Source: Mycobacterium asiaticum (lineage in GTDB: Bacteria; Actinomycetota; Actinomycetes; Mycobacteriales; Mycobacteriaceae). From it: a DNA stretch of 64,000 nt. Location: the NCBI RefSeq assembly GCF_001673315.1, contig NZ_LZLQ01000080.1, forward strand, positions 1-64,000, read 5' to 3'. This document shows positions 42,216 to 54,153 of the stretch, in pieces; position 1 is the first letter of the stretch, and each line of letters starts with the position of its first letter. The notes beneath the pieces are model-generated. The model did not search any database and had not been told where the DNA came from. It saw only the letters and a list, made by a program, of their open reading frames with translations. The position numbers and the translations under genes were made by a program.

Positions 42216-42875
42216 GTGCCTTCCTATCTGCTACGCGTCGAACTGGCCGACCGACCAGGCAGTCTGGGGTCACTGGCGGTCGCGCTCGGTTTGGCGGGGG
42301 CCGACATTTTGTCGCTCGACGTGGTGGAGCGCGGTTCCGGGCTCGCGATCGACGACCTGGTGATCGAGCTTCCGCCGGGCGTGATGCCCGACACTTTGAT
42401 CACCGCCGCCGAATCCCTGCCCGACGTCCGGGTGGACAGCGTGCGTCCACATACAGGGTTGCTCGAAGCACACCGCGAACTGGAACTGCTCGACCACGTC
42501 GCGGCGGCCAAGGACAATCCGTCGCGGTTGCAGGTCCTGGCCGACCAAGCGCCGAAAATCCTGCGGGTGGGCTGGTGCACGGTAATTCGCGGCGACAACG
42601 CCGGGCAGGTGCAGCGGATTGCCGCCAGTGCCGGCGCGCCCGAAACGCGGGCCGTTTCGGCCCCCTGGCTGCCGATCGAGCGGGCGTCGAAGTTGGACGG
42701 TCACGCCGATTGGGTGCCGGCGGCCTGGCGCGACATGGACACCACCCTGGTCGCTGCACCGCTGGGCGATCCGAACACTGCCGTGGTGCTCGGCCGGCCC
42801 GGCCCGGAATTTCGGCCCTCGGAAGTTGCCAGGCTGGGCTACCTGGCCGGAATCGTCGCGACCCTGCTGCGCTGA
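42216..42875 (+). CDS. ACT-domain protein (Rv3013-like)
   Basis: 219-residue protein. The N-terminal ACT domain is VELADRPGSLGSLAVALGLA with a second ligand-binding-like segment later; the C-terminal half (RDMDTTLVAAPLGDPNTAVV, SEVARLGYLAGIVATLLR) resembles a GAF-like fold. Probably an amino-acid-sensing regulator; target unknown. The GTG start has the hydrophobic strand SYLLRVEL directly after it. The gene is flanked by two apparent insertions, the MoxR operon and the mmpSL module. It is convergent with mmpL (four bases between stops). Confidence 0.8.
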   Translation: MPSYLLRVELADRPGSLGSLAVALGLAGADILSLDVVERGSGLAIDDLVIELPPGVMPDTLITAAESLPDVRVDSVRPHTGLLEAHRELELLDHVAAAKDNPSRLQVLADQAPKILRVGWCTVIRGDNAGQVQRIAASAGAPETRAVSAPWLPIERASKLDGHADWVPAAWRDMDTTLVAAPLGDPNTAVVLGRPGPEFRPSEVARLGYLAGIVATLLR

Positions 42876-42879
42876 AGTG

Positions 42880-45771
42880 TCAGCGCGCCTTAGTCGGCAT
42901 CACCGGGTCGTCGTCTTCCCATAACAGCAGCTGGCGGACCGCCGGACGTGACCCGTAGGGGCGCAGCATCCGGCTGGCCGGACGCGGACGCACCAGTTGT
43001 GGCCACCAGAACCATCGCCCGAGTAGCGCCGCGATCGACGGTGTCATGAAAGACCGCACTATCAGGGTGTCGAACAGCAGCCCGAGGCCGATCGTGGTGC
43101 CGATCTGACCGAGCACTTGGAAACCGCTGAATAGAAACGCGCACATGGTGACCGCGAAGACCAGTCCCGCCGACGTGACCACCGAACCTGATCCGGCCAT
43201 CGCGCGGATGATCCCCGTGTTCAGGCCGGCGCCTATCTCCTCGCGGAACCGGGATATCAACAGCAAGTTGTAATCCGAACCGACGGCCAGCAGCAGGATC
43301 ACCGCCAATGCCAGCACCACCCAGTAGAGCTTGATGCCGAAGATGTACTGCCACACCAGAATCGAGAGGCCGAAGGAGGCCCCCAGCGAAAGCGCGACGG
43401 TCCCGACGATGACGATGGCGGCGACCAGGCTGCGGGTCAGCATCATCATGATCAGCAGGATCAGACTGAGCGCCGCGATCCCGGCTATCAGCAGGTCATA
43501 GGTGGCGCCGTCCTGGATGTCCTTGTAGGTGGCCGCGGTGCCGCCGAGATAGAATTTCGCCTCCGCCATCGGCGTGCCTTTCACCGCCTCGTGGGCGGCC
43601 TTGCGGATCGGCTCGATATGCGAAATGCCTTCCGGCGTGGCGGGATCACCCTCATGGGTGATGATCATGCGAGCGGCTTTTCCGTCGGGTGAGAGGAAGA
43701 GTTTCAACCCGCGTTTGAAGTCGGGGTTGCCGAATACCTCGGGCGGCAGATAGAAGGTGTCGTCGTTCTTGGCGACGTCGAACGCACGACCGAGTTCCGT
43801 CGAGTTCTCGATCGCCGCCGCCGTCTGCGCGTAGATGCCGGACAGGGTGGCGTAATTGGCCAGCGTCAAGTCGTGATTGGTCTGCTGGCTGGCGATCTGC
43901 TGCGGTATCAGGGCCACCAGTTTGGGCTGCAACGCGTCGAGCTTGTCCAGGGTGGCCGTCAGATCCTCGAACCTGGCGCTGAGCTGGTCGACGCCGTCGA
44001 GGGCGTCCAGCACCGACCTGATCGCAAAGCAGGCCGGGATGTCGTAGCAGTGCTTCTCCCAGTAAAAGTAGCTGCGGATCGGCCGGAAGAAGTCGTCGAA
44101 GTTCGCGATCTTGTCCCGCAGATCGTTGATCACCGCGATCGTGTCGCGGAAGCTCTGGGCCTCGCTGTGCGTGGTGGCCGCCAACTCCTGCTGCAGCGTG
44201 TACTGCTGGCGCAGGATGTCGATCGAGTTCGACAGTTCGCCGGCCTGACGCAGGATGTCATCCGCGCGATCCCGTTGATACCTGAGGTTTTCGGTCTGAT
44301 TGGCACTCTGGGCGCTGATTTGGAACGCCAGCGAGGTGTGCGTGAGCGGGGTTCCCAACGGCCTGGTGATGGACTGCACCTGGGCGATGCCCGGAAGGTG
44401 GAACACCGCCTTGGCGATTCTGTCCAGGATCAGCATGCTGGCTGGGTTGCGCATGTCGTGGTCGGTTTCGACCATCAGCAGTTCGGGCTCCAGCCGAGCG
44501 CGGGAGAAGTGCCGTTCGGCCGCGGCATATCCGACGTTGGCCGGGGCGCTGGCCGGCATGTAGGGCCGGGTGTCATAACTCGTCTTGTACCCGGGCAAGG
44601 TGAGCAGGCCGATCAACGCCAGCGCGCACGCCACCGTAAGGACGGGACCGGGCCAGCGCACGACGGCCGTGCCGATCCGTCGCCAGCCACGGGTTCGGGT
44701 CTGGCGTTTGGGTTCGAAGATGCCGACCAGACCGCCCAACATCAGGACAGCCGGCGCCAGGGTCAGGGCGGCCACCAATGCGACGAGGATGCCCAGTGCC
44801 GCAGGGATACCCAGGCTTTGGAAATACGGGAGCCGGGTGAAGCTCAGGCAGAATACCGCGCCGGCGACCGTCAGGCCCGAACCCAGGACGATGTGGGCGG
44901 TCCCGCGAAACATGGTGTAGTACGCCGTTTCTCGATCTTCACCGGCATTGCGCGCCTCCTGATAGCGGCCGACGACGAAGATGGCGTAGTCCGTTCCGGC
45001 GGCGATGACCAGCAGGGTGAGCAGATTGGTCGCGTAGGTCGACAGCCCGATGATCCCGGCGTTGCCGAGGAAGGCGACGATGCCGCGCGCGGCGGCCATC
45101 TCGATGAGCACCGTGACCAGGACCAGCAGCATGGTCAGAAATGACCGGTAGACGAACAGCAACATCACCGCGATCACTCCGACGGTGATGGAGGTGACTT
45201 TCGCGGTACCTTTGCTGCCCACTTCGAACTGGTCGGCGATCAGGGGGGCCGCCCCGGTCACGTAGGCCTTGACGCCGGTCGGTGGCGAGGTGTGCTCGAC
45301 GATGTTGCGCACCGCGACCACGGATTCGTTGGCCAGCGCGGACCCTTGGTTGCCGGCGAGGTTGAGCTGCACGTAGGCGGCTTTGCCGTCGCCACTCTGC
45401 GACCCCGCTGCGGTGAGGCTGTCGCCCCAGAAGTCCTGCACGTGCTCGACGTGTTTGCGGTCTCGCTCCAGCTTGCGGATCAACGTGTCGTAGTACTGGT
45501 GGGTGTCCGCACCCAACGGTTTGTCGCCTTCCAGAACGACCATGGCCGTGCTGTCGGTGTCGAATTCCTTGAACGCCTGTCCGATACGCTTGGTCGCCTG
45601 CAAGGACGGCGCGTCAGGCGAGATCAGCGCCACATTGTGGGTCTCGCCCACCTTCTCCAGTTGCGGCACCAGGGCGTTGCTGACTCCCGCGAGGATCACC
45701 CAGAACAGCAGGATCGGCACCGACAATCGCCGGATGGCGTGCGGGATGCGAGCGGGCTTCTCCTCGGTCAT
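42880..45771 (-). CDS. MmpL-family RND transporter
   Basis: 963-residue inner-membrane RND transporter of the MmpL4/MmpL5 type, exporting siderophores, glycolipids or drugs by proton motive force. It has about 12 helices, two periplasmic domains with a coiled-coil stretch ([20 protein letters not shown]), and proton-relay D-Y pairs in [19 protein letters not shown] (helix 4) and [17 protein letters not shown] (helix 10). Two cysteines in CYDIPAC may form a disulfide. The ATG overlaps the mmpS stop (ATGA). It is controlled together with mmpS, most likely by the adjacent TetR protein. Substrate unknown. Confidence 0.93.
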   Translation of the reverse strand: MTEEKPARIPHAIRRLSVPILLFWVILAGVSNALVPQLEKVGETHNVALISPDAPSLQATKRIGQAFKEFDTDSTAMVVLEGDKPLGADTHQYYDTLIRKLERDRKHVEHVQDFWGDSLTAAGSQSGDGKAAYVQLNLAGNQGSALANESVVAVRNIVEHTSPPTGVKAYVTGAAPLIADQFEVGSKGTAKVTSITVGVIAVMLLFVYRSFLTMLLVLVTVLIEMAAARGIVAFLGNAGIIGLSTYATNLLTLLVIAAGTDYAIFVVGRYQEARNAGEDRETAYYTMFRGTAHIVLGSGLTVAGAVFCLSFTRLPYFQSLGIPAALGILVALVAALTLAPAVLMLGGLVGIFEPKRQTRTRGWRRIGTAVVRWPGPVLTVACALALIGLLTLPGYKTSYDTRPYMPASAPANVGYAAAERHFSRARLEPELLMVETDHDMRNPASMLILDRIAKAVFHLPGIAQVQSITRPLGTPLTHTSLAFQISAQSANQTENLRYQRDRADDILRQAGELSNSIDILRQQYTLQQELAATTHSEAQSFRDTIAVINDLRDKIANFDDFFRPIRSYFYWEKHCYDIPACFAIRSVLDALDGVDQLSARFEDLTATLDKLDALQPKLVALIPQQIASQQTNHDLTLANYATLSGIYAQTAAAIENSTELGRAFDVAKNDDTFYLPPEVFGNPDFKRGLKLFLSPDGKAARMIITHEGDPATPEGISHIEPIRKAAHEAVKGTPMAEAKFYLGGTAATYKDIQDGATYDLLIAGIAALSLILLIMMMLTRSLVAAIVIVGTVALSLGASFGLSILVWQYIFGIKLYWVVLALAVILLLAVGSDYNLLLISRFREEIGAGLNTGIIRAMAGSGSVVTSAGLVFAVTMCAFLFSGFQVLGQIGTTIGLGLLFDTLIVRSFMTPSIAALLGRWFWWPQLVRPRPASRMLRPYGSRPAVRQLLLWEDDDPVMPTKAR

Positions 45772-46229
45772 CCGGACTTGTCCAGGCAGAAGGTGTAGGC
45801 GTACGCGGTGTTGACGGTGCGTTCGTCCTTGACGTCACCGTTGACTGTGATGCGGCAGCCGATGGTGTTGCCGTTGCCCTGCGCCACAACGTTTCCCAGC
45901 ACAGCGGGTTCGGTGGTGGTGATGGTGAACGACCACGGCAGCGGTGCGTTGAGGACTTGCTGTGGCTGCGCGTTGACGTCGAGGTAGTTGATGGTGGCGA
46001 CCGCACCCGGGGCACCGAAGACTTCCAAAACCACGTGTTTGGGATTGAACGGGACGATCTCGTTGGAGATGCCGTTACCCGCAGACGCCTTGTGCTGGGC
46101 TCCGAAGATCCCGTGCAGGCGATAAATGGCGAAGGCCGCGATCGCGACGACCACCACCGCGACCAAGACCATCCACCCCCGTTTGACCAGGGGCGTGACC
46201 GAAAATCCTTTCACCCGTTGGCCTTTCAC
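45768..46229 (-). CDS. MmpS-family accessory membrane protein
   Basis: 153-residue partner of MmpL. One helix near residues 20-40 ([20 protein letters not shown]) precedes a periplasmic beta domain ([54 protein letters not shown]), typical of MmpS proteins. The GTG start is chosen near the helix; the frame runs 33 codons upstream through the operator. Its ATGA overlap with mmpL shows coupled translation. Confidence 0.9.
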   Translation of the reverse strand: MKGQRVKGFSVTPLVKRGWMVLVAVVVVAIAAFAIYRLHGIFGAQHKASAGNGISNEIVPFNPKHVVLEVFGAPGAVATINYLDVNAQPQQVLNAPLPWSFTITTTEPAVLGNVVAQGNGNTIGCRITVNGDVKDERTVNTAYAYTFCLDKSG

Positions 46230-46277
46230 AGTCAGGCAGAGCGGTACGCCCAGCTCGTGCCCGGCGCGCTGGCTAGA

Positions 46278-46302
46278 ACAGTACGGTACTGAACCGTACT
46301 GT
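46278..46302. promoter_or_regulatory. Perfect 10+5+10 palindrome, probable TetR operator at the mmpS promoter
   Basis: acagtacggt-actga-accgtactgt is a perfect inverted repeat. On the minus strand TTGACG (46311-46316) and TTCAGT (46288-46293) are 17 nt apart, so the palindrome covers the predicted -10. It lies between tetR and mmpS. Bound TetR would block transcription of mmpS-mmpL. Confidence 0.75.
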
Positions 46303-46344
46303 ACAAGAGACGTCAACGTGCACTTCAAAGGCCGGCGGTGACTG

Positions 46345-46941
46345 CTACCGGGTGGTTCGACCCAGGCCCGGCAGGATCAAGTCGTCTACCAGTGCGCGCA
46401 CCGTGTTCATGGTCGGCGGCCGGCCGGGAACGATGCAGCGGAAAATCAGGTAATTGGGCAGCACATCCCAAAGTTCTTCGCTGACAGCCGCTTCAGAGAT
46501 CTCCCCCCGCTCGACAGCTTGCTGCAGCACGTGCTCGAACAACCACTTGCGCTGGTCCAGGAACTGATGGCGCATGGCCTCGTTGAGGGCGGGATGGCGC
46601 GACACCTCGACCAGCACAGCTCGGATTGTGCTGGCCAGCTGTTGACCCTGCTCGCAGATGGCCTCCCCCAGTTGCAGCAGGTCGCCGCGCAGCGTGCCGG
46701 TGTTGGGCGGGACCGCGACCTGCCGAACGCCTTCGATGAACGCCGCCAGCACGAGTTCTGCTTTGGACGGCCACCGCCGGTACACGGTGGCCTTGCTCGC
46801 GCGCGCAGTGTTGGCGACGGCATCCACCGTCAACCCGTCGTAGCCGTGTTGCTGCAACAACTGCAGCGTCACCGCCAGCAACTCCGCCTCCCGTGGCGAC
46901 CACGACGATGCTTGCGCGGGCGGGTCGGCTGTCTGGGTCAT
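46345..46941 (-). CDS. TetR-family repressor, likely of mmpS-mmpL
   Basis: 198-residue regulator. The N-terminal helix-turn-helix includes LTVDAVANTARASKATVYRR (about residues 38-57), followed by a ligand-binding domain of mostly helices (QGQQLASTIRAVLVEVSRHP). It lies just upstream of mmpS on the same strand, with a perfect palindrome between, so autoregulation of mmpS is likely and ligand unknown. It begins 36 nt after the ligA stop and could be read from the ligA transcript. Confidence 0.88.
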   Translation of the reverse strand: MTQTADPPAQASSWSPREAELLAVTLQLLQQHGYDGLTVDAVANTARASKATVYRRWPSKAELVLAAFIEGVRQVAVPPNTGTLRGDLLQLGEAICEQGQQLASTIRAVLVEVSRHPALNEAMRHQFLDQRKWLFEHVLQQAVERGEISEAAVSEELWDVLPNYLIFRCIVPGRPPTMNTVRALVDDLILPGLGRTTR

Positions 46942-46977
46942 ACGGCCACCATAAGCCCCGCCTGTTGACTGGCGTCC

Positions 46978-49047
<2,070 letters not shown>

Positions 49048-49079
49048 CTATCGAAGAGCTCAGACACCCACCGTGCCGC

Positions 49080-49403
49080 TCACTCCTCCACGAATGCCCG
49101 CAACCGGTCCACCGCCAGATCCCAGCGCCGCGATAGCTGCGCCAGGTAATCGCTGGCTCGGGCCAGCGGTTCGGTCTGCACGGTCCACACCCGTTCACGC
49201 CCGCGGCGGGAGCTGGTGACCAGCCCGGCGGATTCAAGTAGCAGGAGGTGCTTGCTGGCCGCTTGCCGGGTCACCGGAATCGCCTGCGTCAGCTGCGTTG
49301 TCGAGCTGGGACCGCTGTCGCACAGCCGCACGATGATGCGCAGCCGATTGGCATCGCCGAGGGCGTCGAACAGCGGCGCATCCACGGGGCTACGGGCCGT
49401 CAC
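49080..49403 (-). CDS. ArsR/SmtB-family regulator paired with an AHSA1 protein
   Basis: 107-residue winged-helix regulator: ALGDANRLRIIVRLCDSG (dimer helix), TQLTQAIPVTRQAASKHLLL (recognition helix), RRGRERVWTVQTEP (wing). No metal-binding ELCVCDL or equivalent cysteine pair is seen, so it is probably not a metal sensor. Its GTG overlaps the AHSA1 stop by four bases. The ArsR-AHSA1 pairing is common in actinobacteria. I recall no such pair between ligA and Rv3015c in M. tuberculosis. Confidence 0.83.
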   Translation of the reverse strand: MTARSPVDAPLFDALGDANRLRIIVRLCDSGPSSTTQLTQAIPVTRQAASKHLLLLESAGLVTSSRRGRERVWTVQTEPLARASDYLAQLSRRWDLAVDRLRAFVEE

Positions 49404-49870
49404 GCGTGGAGATACCGGCGGACCAGGTCGGTCTGGATGGACCAGCCTTCGGAGTTGCTCTCGTATGCCGTGCCGCGCCGCGCCTGCGGGATCGCGTCGA
49501 AGCCGGACTCGACGATCGTGAGCAGCACCCCTTCGGGCACCTCCGAGAGCGAGAATTCGACCAGCGTGGTCGCCCCGGCGTCGACTTCGTCCGGAAACGG
49601 ATGCCACCGGTAGGCGAATCGCCGCTGCGGTTGCACGGCGACGATGTGCCAGGTGCTCTTGGTCCCCGCATGCGGTTCCTGCCGCCGGGCGACGTCGTCG
49701 TCGACGGTGGTCGGGGTGATGACAGCGGTGACCCGCTCACCCTCGACGAACGGCCCGTCGAAGCGGACCCCGAACCAGAGCCCGAACTGCTCGGCGTCGC
49801 TGACGGCCCGCCACACTCGCTCTAGCGGAGCCCGCAGCAGAACTTGCTTCTCGATACGATCGCTATCCAT
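49400..49870 (-). CDS. AHSA1/SRPBCC-domain protein, first gene of an arsR operon
   Basis: 156-residue START/SRPBCC-fold protein that binds a hydrophobic ligand: QVLLRAPLERVWRAVSDAEQ, WFGVRFDGPFVEGERVTAVI, FAYRWHPFPDEVDAGATTLV, and a C-terminal helix. Function unknown; such proteins often detoxify or sense the inducer of the coupled ArsR. ATG 49870 has AGGAGG six bases upstream, lying inside the proximal palindromic operator; a TTG two codons upstream is an alternative. Operon with arsR by GTGA overlap. Confidence 0.85.
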   Translation of the reverse strand: MDSDRIEKQVLLRAPLERVWRAVSDAEQFGLWFGVRFDGPFVEGERVTAVITPTTVDDDVARRQEPHAGTKSTWHIVAVQPQRRFAYRWHPFPDEVDAGATTLVEFSLSEVPEGVLLTIVESGFDAIPQARRGTAYESNSEGWSIQTDLVRRYLHA

Positions 49871-49872
49871 AC

Positions 49873-49888
49873 GCAACCTCCTGGTTGC
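49873..49888. promoter_or_regulatory. Proximal ArsR operator (gcaacc-tcct-ggttgc)
   Basis: Perfect 6+4+6 palindrome that overlaps the ribosome binding site of the AHSA1 gene. Its arms are identical to those of the distal site 46 bp upstream. Confidence 0.72.
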
Positions 49889-49918
49889 GCATCAGTCCAT
49901 CATCAAAACCCTCGAAAC

Positions 49919-49934
49919 GCAACCTAATGGTTGC
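49919..49934. promoter_or_regulatory. Distal ArsR operator (gcaacc-taat-ggttgc)
   Basis: Second palindrome with identical arms, centre 46 bp from the first. It abuts the stop of the upstream MetE-like gene. Confidence 0.72.
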
Positions 49935-50959
49935 TAAATGGCGTCGGGGTCGTCGGAGAATGCTTCCGCGGCCTTTCGGGCCAGCCCGATCGCGGCGCGC
50001 GCCCACTGCGGCGTGGCACCCGCCAGGCCGCAGGCCGGTGTGACGCCCACGCGATCACGCAGAACAGCGCGCCCGAAGCCGAGCCGATCGGTCACGGCGA
50101 CCACGGCGGCAGCCACTTCCTCTACCGAGGGTCGCCGCTCGGGGGCGACGGCCGGAACGACTCCCAGCATGACGGTGCGCCCCGATTCGACGAACGCTGC
50201 GATGCCGTCGAGGTCGGCCGCCCGCAGCGTGCCGACATCCACCGATACGGCGCTGATTCCGGTGCGCTGCAACATCTCCCACGGCACGTCGACGCCACAG
50301 CTGTGTAGCAGCAGCTCCGCGCCGACGGTGTCGACGCAGGTTTGCAGCAGTGCCTCGGCCACCGCCTCGTCGAGGGCGGGCACCGGACTCAGCGCGGTGA
50401 CGCCGCTCAATCGGCCGCCCAGCGCCGCCGGCAGCGTGGGCTCGTCGAGTTGCACCGCCACGGGGGTATCCAGGCGGCGCGCCAGGGATGCCCGGTGCGC
50501 GGCAACACCTTCGGCGAGCGAGGCGCCCAGGTCGCGCAGCGCGCCCGGATCGGTGATGGCCCGGTGCCCATTGCGCAACTCCAGTGCCGCGGCCAAGGTG
50601 ACGGGGCCCGCTACCTGCACCTTGACCGGCCGGCCGCCACCGCGCAGTCCGGCGGTCTCCCATGCCTCTTCCAGGGCGTCCATGTCTTCGTCGAGCAGGC
50701 TGACGGCCCGGCGCAGCACCGCTCCCGGCCCCGGCGCAATGCGATAGCCGCGCGGCACGGTGTCGATGGCGACGTCGATCAGCAGTGCGCCGGCCCGCCC
50801 GATCAGATCTGCGCCGACCCCTCTGGCGGGCAGCTCGACCAGATGCGCCAGCGCGCCCGCCAATTCACCGACGACCACCTCAGCGGCGTCCCGCGCCGCG
50901 GTGCCCGGCCAGGACCCGATACCGCTGGCCGTTGCGAAAGACGGCGCCAAATCACTCAT
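49934..50959 (-). CDS. Cobalamin-independent methionine synthase C-domain-like protein (Rv3015c-like)
   Basis: 341-residue TIM-barrel protein resembling the UROD/MetE C-terminal superfamily: GIGSWPG, KVQVAGPVTLAAALELRNG, VQLDEPTLPAAL and ELLLHSCGVDVPWEM. The full zinc ligand set of MetE is not clearly present, so synthase activity is doubtful; UROD/MetE-like is the safe call. Start ATG 50959 (MSDLAPSF); the frame extends far upstream as a shadow of lpqA. Equivalent to Rv3015c by position and length. Confidence 0.78.
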   Translation of the reverse strand: MSDLAPSFATASGIGSWPGTAARDAAEVVVGELAGALAHLVELPARGVGADLIGRAGALLIDVAIDTVPRGYRIAPGPGAVLRRAVSLLDEDMDALEEAWETAGLRGGGRPVKVQVAGPVTLAAALELRNGHRAITDPGALRDLGASLAEGVAAHRASLARRLDTPVAVQLDEPTLPAALGGRLSGVTALSPVPALDEAVAEALLQTCVDTVGAELLLHSCGVDVPWEMLQRTGISAVSVDVGTLRAADLDGIAAFVESGRTVMLGVVPAVAPERRPSVEEVAAAVVAVTDRLGFGRAVLRDRVGVTPACGLAGATPQWARAAIGLARKAAEAFSDDPDAI

Positions 50960-51052
50960 CTGACAACCGTATTCGACATCACATCGCACAGCGAACCTCA
51001 GGGGTGTTTCGTGACCGGCCGCACGGGTAGGTTCAACGCAGAAGGGTGGCAG

Positions 51053-51682
51053 ATGGCGAGAGTGACGCATTTGCTGCTGGGATGCGTGATGCTGCTGACA
51101 GTGGCGTGTACCCGGCTGGTGGGCGGTGAAGCGGTGCCGCCCCTGAACGCAGTGCCGATCGGTGTGCTCGACGCCGGTGCTGTGCTGTTGGATCAGTCCC
51201 GGATGCGTGCCATCACCGGCGCGGGTGATCACCTGACGATAATCCCGTCGATGGACGGCAGCTACCCAGTCGACATCGAAAGCCTTGCGACGACGGCGCC
51301 ACGGGAATGTCGATTCGTTTTCGCGGAGACCGCCACTTTCGGCCCCGAAGTCAAGGTGTTCCACAAGACGACATTTCAGGACCCTCCCCAGGGTCGGCTG
51401 ATTTCCGAGGGCGCTGCCAGCTACCTGGACGCCGACACCGCCCGGCGGGCCTTCGACGGGCTGGTGAGCACCGTCAAGAATTGCGCGGGCAGTTCGATGG
51501 GTTGGCTGTTCATCAGCACCTGGCAGGCCGACGCAGATTCGCTGCAGATGCGGCCGGGGTCGTGCGGACGGGATTACCGCGTCCTCTCGGCCGCTCTGCT
51601 GGAGGTCACCTTCTGCGGTTTCCCGGACTCAGTGTCCGAGATCGTGATGACGAACATGGCCGCCAACGTCCCGGGCGGCTAA
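51053..51682 (+). CDS. lpqA: Lipoprotein LpqA-like with a PknH sensor-type domain
   Basis: 209-residue lipoprotein with a signal peptide ([16 protein letters not shown]) and a lipobox TVAC whose Cys is near residue 19. The exported domain resembles the PknH-type sensor domain: [43 protein letters not shown], and cysteine pairs near CAGSS and RPGSCGRDY that could form disulfides. Function unknown. ATG 51053 gives a proper signal sequence; GTG 51010 is an alternative. Convergent with mnmA, overlapping it by four bases. Confidence 0.85.
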   Translation: MARVTHLLLGCVMLLTVACTRLVGGEAVPPLNAVPIGVLDAGAVLLDQSRMRAITGAGDHLTIIPSMDGSYPVDIESLATTAPRECRFVFAETATFGPEVKVFHKTTFQDPPQGRLISEGAASYLDADTARRAFDGLVSTVKNCAGSSMGWLFISTWQADADSLQMRPGSCGRDYRVLSAALLEVTFCGFPDSVSEIVMTNMAANVPGG

Positions 51683-52755
51683 CGCCCCGTACCGGCGATG
51701 GTGGCGCTGCACAGCACTTCGTCACCCTCGGGGTCGGGACGGTAGAGCACCAGGGTCTGACCCCGTGCTACCCCCCGCAGCGGGGTGCGTAGTTGCACGC
51801 GGAGTTCGTCGCCGACGAATTCGGCTACGGCACTGGTGGTTTCGCCATGCGCCCGGACCTGGACGTCGCATTCGAACGGCCCGGCTATCGGACTGCCGTC
51901 GGTGAAGATCGGCTGCCGGCCGGTCAGCGCGTGAACGTCGAGATCGGCGACGCCGCCGACGCGGACCGTTGCGGTATCGGCGTCGATCTCCGTCACGTAG
52001 CGCGGGCGGCCATCCGGACCAGGCCCGGCAATGCCCAGACCCTTGCGCTGCCCGATGGTGAAGCCGTGCACACCGTCATGCTCGGCCAGCACCGCGCCGT
52101 CGGTGTCCACCACACTCCCCCGCCGCACACCGATGCGTGCACCGAGGAATGCCTGCGTGTTGCCGGACGGGATGAAACAGATGTCATGACTGTCCGGCTT
52201 GTCGGCAACCGCCAGACCGCGCCGCGCCGCCTCGGCGCGGATCTGCGGCTTGGGGGTGTCGCCGATCGGAAACGCGGCGTGGCGCAACTGGTTTGCGCTC
52301 AGGACGGCCAACACGTAGGACTGGTCCTTGTCCCGGTCGACGGCGCGACGTAACCGACCATCGGACAGCCGCGCATAGTGCCCGGTGCCGACGGCGTCGA
52401 AGCCCAGCGCCAGCGCCCGGGCCGACAGCGCCGAGAACTTGATCTGCTGGTTGCAGCGGATGCAGGGATTGGGTGTTTCGCCGCGCGCATAGGACGACAC
52501 GAAGTCGTCGATCACGTCTGTCTTGAACTTCTCCGCGAAATCCCATACGTAGAACGGGATCCGGAGTACATCGGCAACGCGGCGGGCATCGGAGGCGTCC
52601 TCTTTGGAGCAGCAACCACGCGAGCCGGTGCGCAGCGTGCCTGGCGCGGTCGACAATGCCAAGTGCACACCGACCACGTCGTGCCCGGCGTCGACCATAC
52701 GGGCAGCGGCAACTGCGGAGTCGACACCACCGCTCATCGCGGCGAGAACTTTCAC
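51679..52755 (-). CDS. mnmA: tRNA-specific 2-thiouridylase
   Basis: Adds sulfur at U34 of tRNA-Lys, -Glu and -Gln using ATP and a sulfur relay. The 358-residue protein has the PP-loop [20 protein letters not shown] and the two catalytic cysteines in [12 protein letters not shown] and [10 protein letters not shown]. The GTG start overlaps the iscS stop by four bases, so sulfur donor and acceptor are coupled. In this window it modifies tRNA-Glu and tRNA-Gln candidates. Confidence 0.95.
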   Translation of the reverse strand: MKVLAAMSGGVDSAVAAARMVDAGHDVVGVHLALSTAPGTLRTGSRGCCSKEDASDARRVADVLRIPFYVWDFAEKFKTDVIDDFVSSYARGETPNPCIRCNQQIKFSALSARALALGFDAVGTGHYARLSDGRLRRAVDRDKDQSYVLAVLSANQLRHAAFPIGDTPKPQIRAEAARRGLAVADKPDSHDICFIPSGNTQAFLGARIGVRRGSVVDTDGAVLAEHDGVHGFTIGQRKGLGIAGPGPDGRPRYVTEIDADTATVRVGGVADLDVHALTGRQPIFTDGSPIAGPFECDVQVRAHGETTSAVAEFVGDELRVQLRTPLRGVARGQTLVLYRPDPEGDEVLCSATIAGTGR

Positions 52756-53933
52756 TGAACCATCCCCGCGGCGGCAAGCGCGGCGCGGCGGGCCCTGGCC
52801 ACCGCCGCCGGCAACACCCGCAACGCCGCATCGACGTCGGCCGCGACGCTGCTGTGTCCCAGCGACAACCGCAACGACCCGCGGGCGTCGGCCGGGTCCA
52901 CACCCATCGCCGTAAGTACATGTGACGGCCGCGCGACACCAGCGGTGCAGGCCGAGCCGGTGGAGCACTCGATTTCGTTGGCGTCCAACAGCATCAGCAG
53001 TGCATCGCCTTCGCAGCCGCGAAAAGTGAAGTGCGCGTTGCCCGGCAGCCGTAGCGGATCCGCGGCTCCGTTGAGCCGCACGTCGTCAATCTCGGCCAGC
53101 ACACCTTCGACCAGGCGGTCCCGCAGCACCCGCAACCGCGCGCTGTTCACCTCCAGCCCGTCCACCGCGATTCGGGCTGCCGTGGCCATGCCGACGGCAC
53201 CCGCCACATCCGGTGTGCCCGAACGCACATCGCGCTCCTGACCGCCGCCGTGCAACAGCGGCACACAGGAGACATCACGCCGCAACAGCAACGCACCCAC
53301 GCCCGGTGGGCCACCGAACTTGTGCGCTGCCACGCTCATTGCCGACAAGCCGCTGGTCCCGAAGTCAACCGGTAACTGTCCGACTGCCTGCACGGCGTCG
53401 CTGTGCATCGGAACACCGAACTCGGCAGCAACGCCGGCCAGTTCGGCGGCCGGCATGATCGTTCCGACTTCGTTGTTGGCCCACATCACCGATACCAATG
53501 CCACGTCGTCGTGCTCTTCGAGCGCCTCACGCAACGCGGCCGCCGACACCGAGCCGTCGGCCATGGTGGGCAGCCAGCTCACTTCGGCGCCTTCGTGCTC
53601 GACCAGCCAATGCACCGTGTCGAGCACCGCATGGTGTTCCACCTCGGTGGTCACGATGCGCCGTCGGCTCGGGTCGGCGTCGCGGCGCGCCCAAAAGATT
53701 CCCTTGACGGCCAGGTTGTCACTCTCGGTGCCGCCCGCGGTGAAAATCACCTCGGAGGGTCGCGCGCCCAGCTTGTCCCCGATCAGTTCGCGCGACTCCT
53801 CGATGCGCCGCCGCGCCGCACGCCCGGCGGTGTGCAGCGAGGAGGCGTTGCCGACCGTGCCCAGCACAGCCGTCATCGCCTCGATGGCAGCAGGGTGCAT
53901 CGGGGTGGTGGCGGCGTGATCGAGGTAGACCAT
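52752..53933 (-). CDS. iscS: Cysteine desulfurase
   Basis: PLP enzyme releasing sulfur from cysteine for Fe-S clusters and tRNA thiolation. The 393-residue protein begins [18 protein letters not shown], has the PLP-lysine motif [15 protein letters not shown], and the persulfide Cys in [17 protein letters not shown]. Its stop overlaps mnmA by four bases, so IscS probably supplies MnmA. ATG start. Equivalent to Rv3025c. Confidence 0.95.
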   Translation of the reverse strand: MVYLDHAATTPMHPAAIEAMTAVLGTVGNASSLHTAGRAARRRIEESRELIGDKLGARPSEVIFTAGGTESDNLAVKGIFWARRDADPSRRRIVTTEVEHHAVLDTVHWLVEHEGAEVSWLPTMADGSVSAAALREALEEHDDVALVSVMWANNEVGTIMPAAELAGVAAEFGVPMHSDAVQAVGQLPVDFGTSGLSAMSVAAHKFGGPPGVGALLLRRDVSCVPLLHGGGQERDVRSGTPDVAGAVGMATAARIAVDGLEVNSARLRVLRDRLVEGVLAEIDDVRLNGAADPLRLPGNAHFTFRGCEGDALLMLLDANEIECSTGSACTAGVARPSHVLTAMGVDPADARGSLRLSLGHSSVAADVDAALRVLPAAVARARRAALAAAGMVQ

Positions 53934-54153
53934 GACTGCGTTTACGATACCGGCCCCGCCCGGCGACCCAGAATTTCAGCGGGGACCGACCGACCTGGTC
54001 AGACCGCTATCGAGGTCCCCCGGCGCGGCCGGGCTGAGTCCTCGCTGCGCACCGGACCAAGATTGTGCCGCCCACCTGGGGTTTCGTCGCAAGCTGCGGC
54101 GCCCGCGACGGTCGACAGTTTGACGCCGCGTCCATCGGTCAATCGCTGAGTCA

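Noticed and set aside
43873-45144. 423-codon plus-strand frame.
   Set aside because: Antisense to mmpL, whose RND motifs are intact; no independent protein signature.
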